Source: Bettongia penicillata ogilbyi
Lineage: Eukaryota; Chordata; Mammalia; Diprotodontia; Potoroidae
Assembly: GCA_023548195.1 (NCBI GenBank)
Contig: JAJHZJ010000694.1
Span: 310,001 to 374,000 of the forward strand
DNA: 64,000 bases
Direction of reading: 5' to 3'
Below, piece by piece: positions 10,690 to 21,908 of this stretch (within the stretch, counting starts at the first letter, position 1; each line of letters starts with the position of its first letter). Made by a program: the position numbers and the translations under genes. Under the pieces are notes generated by a model, which had not been told where the DNA came from, did no database searches, and worked only from the letters and a program-made list of their open reading frames with translations.

Positions 10690-11300
10690 ATGAAAAGACT
10701 GAGGATTCAAAAGACTTTTGGTCAGCAAAGTTACACTGCCTCCTTCTTTCCCAGTCTCCATGATACTCAAACCCTCTTCTTAAACCATCCTGCCTGTTCT
10801 CTAATCCCAATATACCTTAAACCTAACCCTCCAGTGTTCTACTCCAATTCTTCTCATTCTTTCCATTGTGATCTCTGCAATTACTATTTCTTAATTAACA
10901 AACTTTCATTCTAGACTTTTTCCTATTTTATTCTTTTCAGCTTCTGAAACTTATAAAAACAGATTCTCCCAGAAGACACAGCACCCCTAGACATCCTCTC
11001 CAACACTGGCTGCACTTCAGTCATAGTCCTGCTGCACACTGGTATTAGAAGAGAGGTAAAAAATATTCTTTGCTATCTTCCAACTTCCAAGCTCTCCCTT
11101 TATCAACAGCACTTAGTAATATCAATTCCTTGAGGTACATACCGTCCAAAATTATCACCCAATCCACATCTTAGTGGCAACCATTTGAACCCCTAAATCT
11201 GATCTTCATCCTTCTCAATCACTAAAGCAATCTGAAACTACTCATTACCAAATTCTAGTGGATACTCTGGACTCTCTAGATAGTCATGACACTGCTTTCC
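10690..11300 (+). mobile_element. L2 LINE endonuclease-side region, sense
   Basis: tcccagaagacacagcaccc, tagacatcctctccaacact, ggctgcacttcagtcatag and cttccaagctctcccttta are the consecutive blocks I associate with the 5' (endonuclease) half of L2. Together with the antisense part to its left it forms one L2 with its 5' portion inverted, as twin priming produces. Confidence 0.65.
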
Positions 11301-12114
11301 TCATTCTGAAGATGAATAACTGAGCTCCACAAAGTGGTTAAACAACTTCTTTAAAATTACATGGCCTATAATAGCATATACACTAATCTGCTTGCTTTCA
11401 TTTCTAGTGCAATGGATATTATGCAATACATCACTTACGCTTTAAGCAATGTTTCAGCACTATTTAATATTAGTCTGGAATGTTCTAATTGATATATCCA
11501 AATAATATATATCTCCCATTGTTTTTCTTGTTTAATTTTTTCTATTTAGCAATGTAAAATGAAAGTGTTATTACTAGAACTGGAAAAATAATGGTGACTT
11601 CTTCAGGATCTGCCTTGAATCAACAGAAACTATAAATGCATTCCATTTTTCTAACAGGAAAGAAGTGTTAAAGGGAGAAAATATCAATCATTTGCAAAAA
11701 TGTTAGGTGTACTATTATAGCATGCTAAGTTCAGATGCACAGCATATGCATTTTTGCATTCAGAATAAACGGCACAAGTTATTTCCCTATAAATTCAAAA
11801 TGTATATTAGAACATGAAATCATATTTTAAATGGTTTTCACATGCTGCTTTTCTTCATCACTCTAAATACCAAAGATTAGACTTGCCACTTTGCTTCTTC
11901 TGTCTTTTTTTTTCTTTTTGTCTAATAAGATATGAACAGCAATATAGTGGCCTTTATTGCCCTCAGCTACCTGAAAGGAAAACGGGAAAGATAAACTCTT
12001 CCTGCCCTCTGAATTCCAAACAACATTTATTTTCATTCTGATTGTTTTCAGACCCTTCAAAATGGCACTGCCACCTAAATGGTAGTGCTAAATTTAAAAA
12101 AAAAAAATCTTTTC
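11301..12114. other. Unassigned, partly low-complexity
   Basis: No clear repeat. T-rich around 11,900 and A-rich near 12,096. The paired frames at 11,814-12,060 on both strands read through these runs and are not credible genes. It may be sequence inserted between two L2 portions. Confidence 0.35.
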
Positions 12115-12480
12115 ATTTAAGGATTTCAATGCTTCAATCACCTGACCTTTGGAAATCTATCATCTTCTTTCTCCATTTAATTCAATCTCTCCCTTGAAGG
12201 ACTGGCTACTCAGAAATTTTACTATCCTATCTCATCTCAACTCCCTGCTCATATTCTAATGGTCTGACAATTTTCCCAATCTCTGCTGCCACCATTTGGT
12301 ATAATGATCTTTCAATACCAACTTTATTCTATCCTGCTGTATGACTCTCTCATAATAGAGCCCATCAAAATACAATTCTTCTGCTGAACTTATCCAACAC
12401 ACAAGTTCTACAGAAATCTCACCGGACCTAGATGTCTGTATTGTACTTAATCATGAGAAGGGAAGGCTATAAAGGTCATT
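12115..12480 (+). mobile_element. Probable further L2 portion, sense
   Basis: A pyrimidine-rich stretch with tttggaaatctatcatcttc, ctatctcatctcaactccct and agttctacagaaatctcacc. It looks like the L2 region downstream of the endonuclease block at 10,690-11,300. The assignment is less secure than for that block. Confidence 0.4.
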
Positions 12481-13009
12481 TTACAACAGTTGTCAAGAAT
12501 ATGTACAGTTTTTAAGAGAAGGAATTGTTCTCTCTTACCATGATGAATTTTAGAGAGGAAATTGACTAAAATTGTAGCAAGAGAGTTGGATTTAACCTAG
12601 GAAAAGCTTTTCAGATTACAATGATCATGAAGCACTACAGAAGATTACCAAGAAAAGCTACTTAATCTCCATTCCTGGAGAGTTTCCAAAAATAAGAAGA
12701 CTTTATTTGTGTGTTAATAGGCTATTGCTGCATAACTTACTACAGAAAAGAGTTGGACCTGTTGAGTGTATCATCAATTATGGTTCCATGATCAGTGGAA
12801 AGTCTCCTGTAAGGACAAGTCTCACTGTCCAGTTTGAACTCTACTTTTTCAAAATAATCAAAGGTAGAAATCTAGATAGAGATTCTATAGAAATAAGAAA
12901 GATGCAGAAGACATGCAAGAATAAGAAAAGAAATAATCTTTTCACTCTTTCTTTACTTAGACGTTGGACATAATTCAGTTCCATAATTTTTTAAATAATA
13001 GATTAATAG
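12481..13009. other. Unassigned block
   Basis: No recognisable element. The frame at 12,707-12,973 lacks any domain or good context and is not called. Confidence 0.35.
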
Positions 13010-13200
13010 TATTGATAACCAAAAGAGACTCTAGGGTTCACCTAATCCAACTTGTTCTTACGTTACACATGAGGTAATATAGGTCCACAGAGTTGAAGGT
13101 AATGTGTCCAGGGTCACACAGGTAAGTAAGACGCATTGCTGAGGATCCAATTCAATTTAATCCAAATCAATTTCTTTGACCTTCTCCTCGACCAGTGGTA
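13010..13200 (-). mobile_element. MIR-family SINE, antisense
   Basis: agactctagggttcacctaa, ccaacttgttcttacg and tgtccagggtcacacaggta give the reversed tail and CORE. Confidence 0.7.
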
Positions 13201-13899
13201 TCAAAGTCAAATAGAAATGCAACCAACTTTGCATTAGTATTCCTACCTGGCACATTAACTTATAATTTAACATTAAATTCTATTGTATTTTTATTTTGTT
13301 AAAAATCTAGTTTTAAAAAAAATATTTCCCAATTACATTTTAATATGTTTCCTGCCCTACCGAGTTCATCAATGTTTTAGATCATGAATACGAAGTAAGT
13401 AAAACAGAACAAATAAGAAATCTAGGACCTAATAGACAAAATAGGCAACAAGTTTACGCAAGTGTTTTGATTAATCATAGTTTGAAAGATACTTTACATT
13501 TGTAAAGCACTTTACGGTAAACAAAATATTCTTAAAGTGAAATCAGAAATTTGTTGGCAAAAAAATGCAACCAGTTGCTATACCAACCATGGTTCCACCA
13601 TGTAGCTCAAAAGAAGTAGGTTGGAGACAAACACAAAGAAGAAAAGCTTCCATTTAAAGAATATTTTTTTTAATATTCCCCCTTTTAAAAGGCGAAATAA
13701 TGGACAAGTATATAAGATACTATCAAAGTATAGAATGTCTCTGTATGTTTAGTTCACTTAAAAACTTCTGTGCATATCACACTGGTTAGTTTCAATGGAA
13801 GTTCATAATAAAGAACATAAGGAAGAATCTAAAGTGATTTTCAAACCAAAGAAAAAAGTAAATTCAAACAGTATTGGTATGTTTTAAAATTAATTAATC

Positions 13900-14205
13900 A
13901 ATCAATGATGCTATATCACACTTACAACAATGTTTAAAACATTTACAAAGTATTTTCCTTAAAATAAACATTTGAAGTAGGAAACACAGGATAATAGGAT
14001 TATAGATTTAAAGCAATAAGAGACTCTAGAGACCATCCAGTCCAACACCTTTCATTTTACAGATAAGGAAATTAAGGTTCAGGAAGATGAGCCTTATTTA
14101 CTATCTCACTATGCCTAAGTAAGTCACTTGACAAGCAGATATCAGAGTGCAGGCAGCAAGCCAGGGTTATCAGCACTAAGTCCACAGCACCATATTGTCC
14201 ATGGA
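13900..14205 (-). mobile_element. MIR-family SINE, antisense
   Basis: A reversed tail near 13,920-13,980 (ttacaaagtattttccttaa) is followed by agactctagagaccatccag, tttcattttacagataagga and a degraded CORE ending near caccatattgtcc. It may be two MIRs side by side. Confidence 0.65.
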
Positions 14206-14934
14206 AGAAATGCAAGCTTATTAAGAATATTTGTAACCAAATTAGCATCACTGAGTTTTGCTACTACCCTTGCAGGATAACTGGGGGGAGGGGGACATAC
14301 TGCATTATTTTATAAAGGACATAATGGAATTATGGAATTAGTTCATTAAAAAATGTCTTACTTCAATGAATGTGATCCCATAGTGCTTCTTTAAACTAGT
14401 CAGATTGCAGCTCAATGATGCCTGATTATACTGTCCAAGACTTGTGTGAATTCTCCCCAGAAGTTTTCCACCTAAGATATTGAAGGTTTTCATCTCATTC
14501 TCCTAACATCCCAGGGGTATCAAGAGAGTATGCATGTTTCATATAGCATCAGGATGTATTTTTTTTTGCATGTGCTGATTGATTTTGCTTGGCATTTTTC
14601 TTTCTTTCTCCTTAAAAAAAAATTCTTTGTTATAAAGGACTTCTTTCTGAAAGGAGGGAAGGGAAAGGTAACATAGGTGATTTATTAAAAATAGCAATAA
14701 GAGCCTATTATTTAAAAACTTTAAAAGTCTGCTACTTTCCAAAGATAAAAAGGGAGATCAATCTTTTGCCAAATTCAAGCTCCATATCACTGTCTATTGG
14801 CAATGTCTCTCTAAGATGAATGTCCCAAAAGAAAAATTGTCCATCTGACTGTTTATCAGTTGGATCAATGATTGCATGATATACAAGCATGTACAAAGTT
14901 ATGCATGCTTATGTATAAAGCTGGATTAAAGTAA
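14206..14934. other. Unassigned AT-rich block
   Basis: No element is recognised. A T-run and an A-run near 14,560-14,625 create the minus-strand Phe/Leu/Lys-rich frame at 14,539-14,742, which is rejected. Confidence 0.35.
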
Positions 14935-15072
14935 GAAGACTTTCAAATACTGATTTTGCCATTTACTACCTATATGAATTCAAAATATTCATTTCACATT
15001 TCTAGACCTCAGTTTCCTTATTTGTAAAGTCAGGGTGCACTAGAAGAGTTCTAAGATTCTGAACTGGAAGAA
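14935..15072 (+). mobile_element. MIR-family SINE
   Basis: attttgccatttactaccta, cctcagtttccttatttgta and agagttctaagattctga follow the MIR CORE-to-tail order. Confidence 0.65.
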
Positions 15073-15089
15073 ATTTATCCTCCCATCAC

Positions 15090-16680
15090 TATTTTGAATA
15101 ATCATGAATATTAGTATTTCAATGTCGGGGGTTTTTTGAAATAAATATAATATCATCTACAAAAAGAACAATTCCAGGACCTCATAATTTGAAAGACACT
15201 TGATTAACGGTTAAGAATTTCTGTTTGTTTTAGGGGCTATGCTGGTCATTTTACAGGAAAATAGCAGACACCTTTTGGTGAACATCTGTCTCCTTGTTCT
15301 ATGAATCACTGGATAGTGAATATTTGGTTCTTTCAAAAAATCTTTGATGATTTTCAGTTATGCAACAGATAGACTTTCTGTCAGTTTTTAAGATTGTTTT
15401 GGGCTAACAAAGCAAATTTTTTTTGTAAAATCCAACAAATAATACCACAGTAGATTACTGTATTCTCTATACCTTTCAGTCTATTAATTGTCTATATATG
15501 TATTCTACTATAAAATATCATTTGCCAAAGTCTTCCAGTTTCCTTCTTATGTCTTCATCAAGGATCCCATCGATGGGACTAACAAATCAAATATCTCTAT
15601 AAGATCCACCAAATAGTAAGCCCAGTAGGTTACTGTATTCTCTATATCTTTTAGTTTATTAATGGAATGTAAATACGTTCTACTATAAAATATCATCCAC
15701 CAAAGTCTATCAGTTCCTTTCTCATGCCTTCATCAAGGATCCCATCAATGCATGTAGACATTCTCATAAAAATTTTGCAAAGATGACCTAATATTTTAAC
15801 CTAGTTTTATTTTAATACAATCCAAATTTTTTAAAACTTTAATATCTTCTCTTTCAGATACTTTGAGAATCACTTTGTCTGTACCTCAAAAGTAATGCCT
15901 AGCGCACAGATCTCATTTGTGTGTCCATAATCCAATATAGCTACTCTCCCATTTTGGTTTTTTTGTGTCATTTTTATTGACTCATCCAGCACATCCAGTA
16001 CTGTTACGTTGTGTCCAAGTGTTACGGCTTCACTCTACTTGAAGGCATAAAGCTTATTATATAAATCTTTCCAGATCTTTTCCATTTTTTCATCTGTTTG
16101 TTGTCCTTCTAGTTTCATCCTCAAATGCTTTTAGATGATTTCACTTTGTTGGCCATCTTGTCAAGCACTCTAAGCTGTTCCCCACCACCACCCTTGACTG
16201 CTTTTCACTGTTTTATGTGGTAAGAATGCTCATATTTTTCTATCATTCTTCATAATATTTTACAAACAATATAAAAACTATTACTTTTGACCACCATATC
16301 TCTGTACTTGGCATAATTTTTTTCTAGCTAAGGAAATTTCTGGGATCTTCTGGTCTCTTCATTTTGGCAAAAGATTGTCATCAGTTACATCAATATTTTT
16401 GGAGGCAATGGAGGCAATGAATGGAGGCAAAAAAAATGCCTCCATCTCGTCTTTATTTTGTGGCATCGATTACTTATTTAAATAGTTCCCATTTCAATTG
16501 TCTTAAGTGTATGCAATTAATATCTTTTCCTCATTCTTTTTTTCTAATGTTAAATTAATTTTAATCACTACTTTAACAAGTCAATGATTAGATTTTTGAT
16601 CCAAGACTAATTGCCACATATGTTAATAGGTTACTTCCTGTGTAGAATACATAATCATTTTCAATGTTATTTGATATTTG
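15090..16680 (-). pseudogene. RTE-like non-LTR reverse transcriptase remnant
   Basis: Translating the minus strand in pieces gives, from high to low coordinates, WKDLYNKLYAF (about 16,050-16,082), VLDVLDESIK (about 15,990), and two copies of a fingers-type stretch reading LDEGMRKELIDFGG and LDEDIRRKLEDFGK. Last comes LFVDDIIFISKNP (about 15,140-15,170), which fits the catalytic Asp-Asp loop of a reverse transcriptase with V for the usual A. The order matches the start, fingers and palm of a LINE RT, and the spacing suits RTE/Bov-B better than L1. Many stops and frameshifts make it dead. An internal tandem duplication of about 174 bp (15,424-15,580 and 15,598-15,752) repeats the fingers stretch. 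Clade is inferred from short motifs only. It would be a relative of the LINE that supplies the Mar-1 tail. Confidence 0.45.
15424..15752. repeat. Tandem duplication of about 174 bp
   Basis: Both units share attactgtattctctata or ttactgtattctctatat, then ttctactataaaatatcatt or ttctactataaaatatcatc, then cttcatcaaggatcccatcg or cttcatcaaggatcccatca. The offset is about 174 bp. The units differ by scattered substitutions and small indels, so the duplication is old. Confidence 0.85.
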
Positions 16681-17519
16681 CCAAGTCCAGGACAAGAAAT
16701 CATAGGTGACCAGGATTAAACACAGAAACATACAGTATTGAATATTCTATTAGGTAGCCCCCAGCAAAAAAATATACTTTGGAGGAATCCTCAGCCACCT
16801 CCCACATTCACCTCACAGGAAACTAACAGTAAGGGAAGTGTTGGAAAGGTTCAGCCTTCTTTTCCTTCCACATCATACCCCATGGTTTAGCTATAGGTTA
16901 CCCTATGTGGAGTATACCCTTGAACTTCTCAAGGACTCCCAACTCTGACCTGTTCTCAAATAAGCAAACAAGGAAGCCAAAACCTGACAGGAACTTAGAT
17001 TGTATCAACCTTCCCTTATCTGACCATGTGGAAAAGGATAGGCAGCTTATAATGGGCTTTTACTGCCCATGGTCATTTTCAGCTACTGGAATGAAGAAGA
17101 TAAATTCAGCCCCCATTCATGCCCCCTAACCCATAGATGACTTACTATCCTTTCAATCTATGAGTCTCAAGGAAGAAAACATACAGAAAGGTTTAGCTGG
17201 AATCTCAATTTACCTTTATATTCCATAGTAGGAGAAGGTGGTTCTCCCAAAAAGGACCTGTTCCTTCCGTCACTATTCATTAGAGGTAGACACCATCATC
17301 GGGAGCCAATCGGGAAGTGTAAGTACTGAGGTATTTTACCTGATATTCTTTGGCTTAATGCTTATTCCCAGTGACTCAACTTTAACAAAATTTAGTTTTA
17401 CTTAATCCTAATTTATTTAGCATTTTTGTGTTTAGTTCCCTACTCTGATTCTCTCCCTACCTTGGATTCTCAAAGTCTGTTCAATGAAGCACAGGTACTG
17501 GTAGGTTCTATACCAGATG
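16681..17519. other. Unassigned block
   Basis: No element is recognised. The frame at 16,905-17,129 is open for 74 codons but has no recognisable domain and no splice context that I trust. Confidence 0.35.
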
Positions 17520-17790
17520 GGGAAGGTGTCAAGTACGGCAGGCAATGGATTGTATGTCTGTATTCTAAGGATCAGACAAGCTAAATTCAATGAGGCTCAT
17601 CACCAGAAAGTTGGCTACCAGATGATAAATTTTGTCAGACTCGGCAGCTCATAAAGATGATCTTCTAAAAAAGTGAAAGGATTACATTCTGGGTTCGTGC
17701 AGCGAATACCGACAACAATAAAATCATAGGTGATATATTTACGTGCGTTACATAAAAAAGCTCTGTTACAGAAGAACAAGGCTCAGGTAT
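17520..17790 (+). repeat. Candidate unclassified repeat with clustered CpGs
   Basis: A stretch with several CpG sites in a CpG-poor window (cagactcggcagctc, gggttcgtgcagcgaatacc, gacaac, tacgtgcgtt). It has the feel of a LINE 3' region or a DNA element, but I cannot name it. The orientation given is arbitrary. Confidence 0.3.
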
Positions 17791-17794
17791 GGAG

Positions 17795-17915
17795 TTAGAA
17801 GGCATTAGTGCAAATCTTGACACTACTTATCGACTAGCTGTTTGACTTTAGACAAGTTCTTTAACTGTTCTGTCAATTAGTATCCTAATGATATATAGTT
17901 ATGCCTTCCACATTG
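17795..17915 (+). mobile_element. MIR-family SINE fragment
   Basis: gaaggcattagtgcaaatct, cgactagctgtttgacttta and gacaagttctttaactgttc correspond to the MIR head and CORE. Confidence 0.6.
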
Positions 17916-18684
17916 TTGGGGATAGGGGTATGGTACCCCCAAAATCTGGAAAATTCACATAAAATTTTTGGTCCTCCCTTTGAACTAGAGAAGAAGCATT
18001 AATTTTTCTTTTTTTCTTTTATAAGATTTTTGTAATATTTGAGCTAAGTATTTTGTCAGAGGCTATACATAAGTCAACGTTAAGTAAAAATACTGCATGA
18101 AAAAGAACTTATTCCGTGTTGTCTGCTAGTTTTTGTATGTCATCTGCAGCTTCTGCTCAATTACCAAAATACCCCATTTAATTTCTTATGCTGACCTGGG
18201 ATATATCGAAATCATGATGGGGAAAGTTGCAGTGTGGAAAGAATAACTGTATAGCTATCATAGCATATCTTCCCCTCTCTCTTTTAATTGTACAAGTGGT
18301 TAAGAACACAGTTAAAAGTTTATTTTGTTAGAATAAATCTATTATTCCAGGCCTTTAAGACCCTGCGGAATCTGTTTCTGTAGCTGCCTTCTTAATTAAT
18401 TGTACTAACCATCCACTATCATAAAATGTGATAAGCCTGCCATCTTTGTCTTTATCCAAGCCACTGGCAAAAATGTTACCTAAAAAAGAGCTATGAAATA
18501 CAACTATAAGTCTCCCAGTAGGCCAGCATAGATCTATCTAATGCTAATAAATCAATTTTTTTATAGAAATTAATTTTCTTAATTAAATTTGACTATATCA
18601 GTTTTGGTTCTTGTTTTCCAAACCTTTTCTACCCAGTTCCTATGTTTCTGACTCAAAAATTGTCACATCTTCTCATAGACATAG

Positions 18685-18808
18685 CCAGGGGGTGGGGAAA
18701 CGGCAGCCTAAAGACCACATGTGGCCCTCTAGGTCCTCCGTCAGAGGGCTGCACTTGAGGACCTACAGGGCCACACGTGGCCTAGAGGGCACAGGTTATC
18801 CACCTCAG
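18685..18808. mobile_element. Palindromic hAT-like MITE, copy 2
   Basis: It opens cagggggtggggaaacg, has accacatgtggccctctagg facing ctacagggccacacgtggcc, and ends with an inverted copy of its start. The same family as 5,319-5,476 but with a shorter centre. The overlapping open frame 18,611-18,817 is explained by it. Confidence 0.65.
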
Positions 18809-18904
18809 CATGACTGATGGTGAATGCAGACCTACCTTTACAAAGGGACTAATCTTCAATGGAAAGAAATGACTACCTTTTTATGACATGGGGTACAACT
18901 ATCC

Positions 18905-19105
18905 AGTAAAGTCTTGATATCAGGAGGCCTGAGTTTCAGCTTTCAACCTAGGCTCCAATATCTGTGTGACAAGGCATTTTCTGAGCCCCAATTTCTGTAC
19001 CTGTAAAATCAGAATATTAATATTTATACTATTTACATCACAGGATTGGGGTAGAGAAATAAAACACTTCATATACTTTTCGCAAAACATACATGAGAGA
19101 CGGTG
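18905..19105 (+). mobile_element. MIR-family SINE
   Basis: ggaggcctgagtttcagctt, gtgtgacaaggcattttctg, ccccaatttctgtacctgta and tcacaggattggggtagaga run in MIR order. Confidence 0.65.
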
Positions 19106-20838
19106 GTTGTTGTCTTTTCTCGTTGCAGTTGTTATTAAAAGGCAACGAAGTCTCTCCATAAAAGGATGTTATAAATAGTCATGGGAGCTATAAGCAGTCA
19201 AGATGTTCCTCAAAGAAGATAATCATGTACCAATTAAAAGAAAGGCAGAAGAGTAGGAAACAGTACTGGATCTGTTAATGACTTGTTTCAGTCCTCACAA
19301 ACATCGGATACAAAAATGTAAAGTGATAAAATTTTATTCCAGGCTTTCTCTTCTCCACATCTTCCCTAGTTTATCCCTTCCCTTCTTCATCATGAGCTCC
19401 TTACCCTCCCATCCAAGTAAATATGTTCAAAGTACTACTTCCCTCTGTCCAGCTTCCCTCATGGTATACCTCAGGTTAAACTTCTATTATAGAGAAATGT
19501 AATGTTTTCCTTTTCTTAACTCAAATAAGAGCAATAGCATTTATTGACAGGAACAATGACCTCTAAAGTGGGTTGTATAAATGCTGAGTGCAGAAGCTGC
19601 AAGATGATCCATTAAAATCCAGAAAGAAAATATTAGAACCTCAACATTGATGTTTATCTAAAAATAAAGGCACTGTTTTACTAATATTGAAAATGTGGAT
19701 TAAGACAGGCAACCTCATTAAGATCTTGTATCATATATGTTAGATAAGATACCCTAAAAGAAAAGTGAAAGTTTTATACCAAGAAAAAGTTAACAATGGC
19801 TCTCTCACTCATTTGTTTTCAATGAATTAAGAAATACGGCAGTTAACCTATTCCTGCTTAAATAGATTTGTTATACTGTCCAATTTTAAGTCAACTAAGC
19901 ATCATAAATGGAAAAGTGCCTTTCAACTAGTTGTACAGAGAAATCAAAAATTGGATATAACGTTAATAACATGAGTACGAACGAACGAGAAAATGGTAGA
20001 GGTGGCATTTATAGTCCTCTCAATATGAGCTCTTCCTCACCTATGCTATGAGACCAAAATTAAAATACAGTCATCTATGAAACCATCTGATGGATGACCA
20101 TGAAAAGTTTGTGTTACAAAGATCTTACTGACACTTCATGGCAAAGCGCTGAAAAGAACTGTTAATTCAAAGATAAGTTATGTATTTTTCTGTTACAAAA
20201 TGACAAGTATACCAAATTTGCTGAACTTTGCTGTGAAGGCAAAGAGTTGCCAGTACTATGACCTACTGAGAGGGAAAAACAAAAAACAAAATGCAAGCTG
20301 TCCCTTCAAGGTAAAGGAATCTTTTTTTTTTTTTAACAATTATGAGAAAGTAAATGTTTTTTTCAGAAAAAAAAATGTTAGGGAGAGAGCATCTGAAATA
20401 ATTACTTGGAAATATTTCCATCACTATGTGATTTTTTGCCCAAAAAAAAGTAGGTCTATCCTTATAAAAACTCTCATATCTACATACTTCAATAACTTGG
20501 AAACATCCTTTTCAAATCTGTTTTTAAAATCTTTCAAATGAAGAATTTCAGAGTGTTTTGAAACCATTTGTTAAAAAATATAATAATACTACCTTCCAAT
20601 TAGTTTTCAAGAACAAATGACTGACATAAAAGAAAATGGAAACGGTAGCTGAATTTCAATAAAAATTCTTTGCATAATTAGTTGATGGAACTGAAACTTT
20701 ACTACTACAAGTTAGAAAGCACAATCAATGATGTACTTCATCCAGTTGGATCTATGACTCTTTTTGAATCAACTCTTAACAACTATGACAATCATTAAGA
20801 AGTGCTGAAATAAAATTAATTTAGAACTAGACCTTCAA
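19106..20838. other. Repeat-poor block
   Basis: No element is recognised. Short gaac tandem units occur at 19,978-19,988. The 113-codon frame 20,200-20,541 is Lys/Phe/Asn-rich, has no domain that I recognise and runs over T and A homopolymers, so I do not call it. Confidence 0.35.
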
Positions 20839-20882
20839 ATCACTATATCAAAAAGTGTTAATCACTATATCAAAAAGTGTTA
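20839..20882. repeat. Perfect 22-bp tandem duplication
   Basis: Two head-to-tail identical copies of a 22-mer that begins atcactatatc and ends aaaaagtgtta. No mismatch, hence probably recent, or an assembly artefact. Confidence 0.95.
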
Positions 20883-21602
20883 AATCAAGATTTCAAAAAT
20901 TATATAGCCTATTCCATCATATTTCCACTAAAATATCATTACTAATAATAATTTTGAAACCAAAAGGATTTTATACAGTAATACTATTAACACAACAAAA
21001 ATAAATTTTAAGATGATTATTTCATCTTCATCATGCTTTTAATTCCAATTTTGCTTATGTTTAGAATATACAAAATATTGTTGAAATATTATTTATATTT
21101 ATATATAATTTTTTATTTATATATTTAATATTTATTAGTATTTATTTTAATAGTATTTATATATAAACATACATTCTCAGAGGTATATGCTCAAAATATT
21201 TTTTATTGATAAGGGTGCAAAATTTAAAAGTTTGAAATCCACTGGTCTAGACCACTGATTTTCCACTAATATACTAGGCTGAATTAGTTGTCTTGAGTTT
21301 GGTTTTCAATAGATCTGTCATATTGGCATGTATATTCCTTTAACATCATAAATCCCAACTCTATTCTTTCTGCATTAAGTACAACCAAGGGAAACTTGAT
21401 GAATATTCCAGGAAGAAACAAAAGGATTTCCAGTGCTTTGTGTGTTCATTAACTCCTTTGGCTACTTTTGCATTCTTCACCACTTCTTGCACAGGGACAG
21501 GAATTCCACAAGATAACTTCCTGGAATATTTGCCCTCCTCACCACTGCATGAAAGAACCAGCTAAAATCCTACCAGTTGCAGGAAGTCTTCCCAATGTCC
21601 TT
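20883..21602. other. AT-rich unassigned block
   Basis: A long A/T tract at about 21,080-21,170 (repeated tttatatttatatata-like units). Nothing else is recognised. Confidence 0.4.
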
Positions 21603-21613
21603 ACACTATAGCC

Positions 21614-21897
21614 TGGGGGAAGCTAGGTGGTGCAGTGGATAGCGTACCAGTCAGGAGGACCTGAGTTCAAATCTCACCTCAAACACTTGACACTCACTAG
21701 CTGAGTGACCTTGGGCAAGTCACTGAATTCCAATTACCAGTCATCCTGATGAATATCTGGTCACTGGATTTAGCTGGCTCTGGAGGAGAAGTGAGGCTGG
21801 TGACCTGCATGGCCCTCCTCACTCAAAACAAAGTCAAGAACAAGTCATGTCATCATTTCTCTGATGGCATGGTCTTCTTTGGCAATGAAGGAAAAAC
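21614..21897 (+). mobile_element. Long CORE-SINE (WSINE type)
   Basis: Head tgggggaagctaggtggtgc, CORE gtgaccttgggcaagtcact, body ggagaagtgaggctggtgac and caagaacaagtcatgtcatc, tail ggtcttctttggcaatgaag. Flanking 11-mers acactatagcc (21,603-21,613) and acaccctagcc (21,898-21,908) match at 9 of 11 positions and are probably the target-site duplication. The frame 21,749-21,985 lies on its body and is not a gene. Confidence 0.85.
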
Positions 21898-21908
21898 ACA
21901 CCCTAGCC

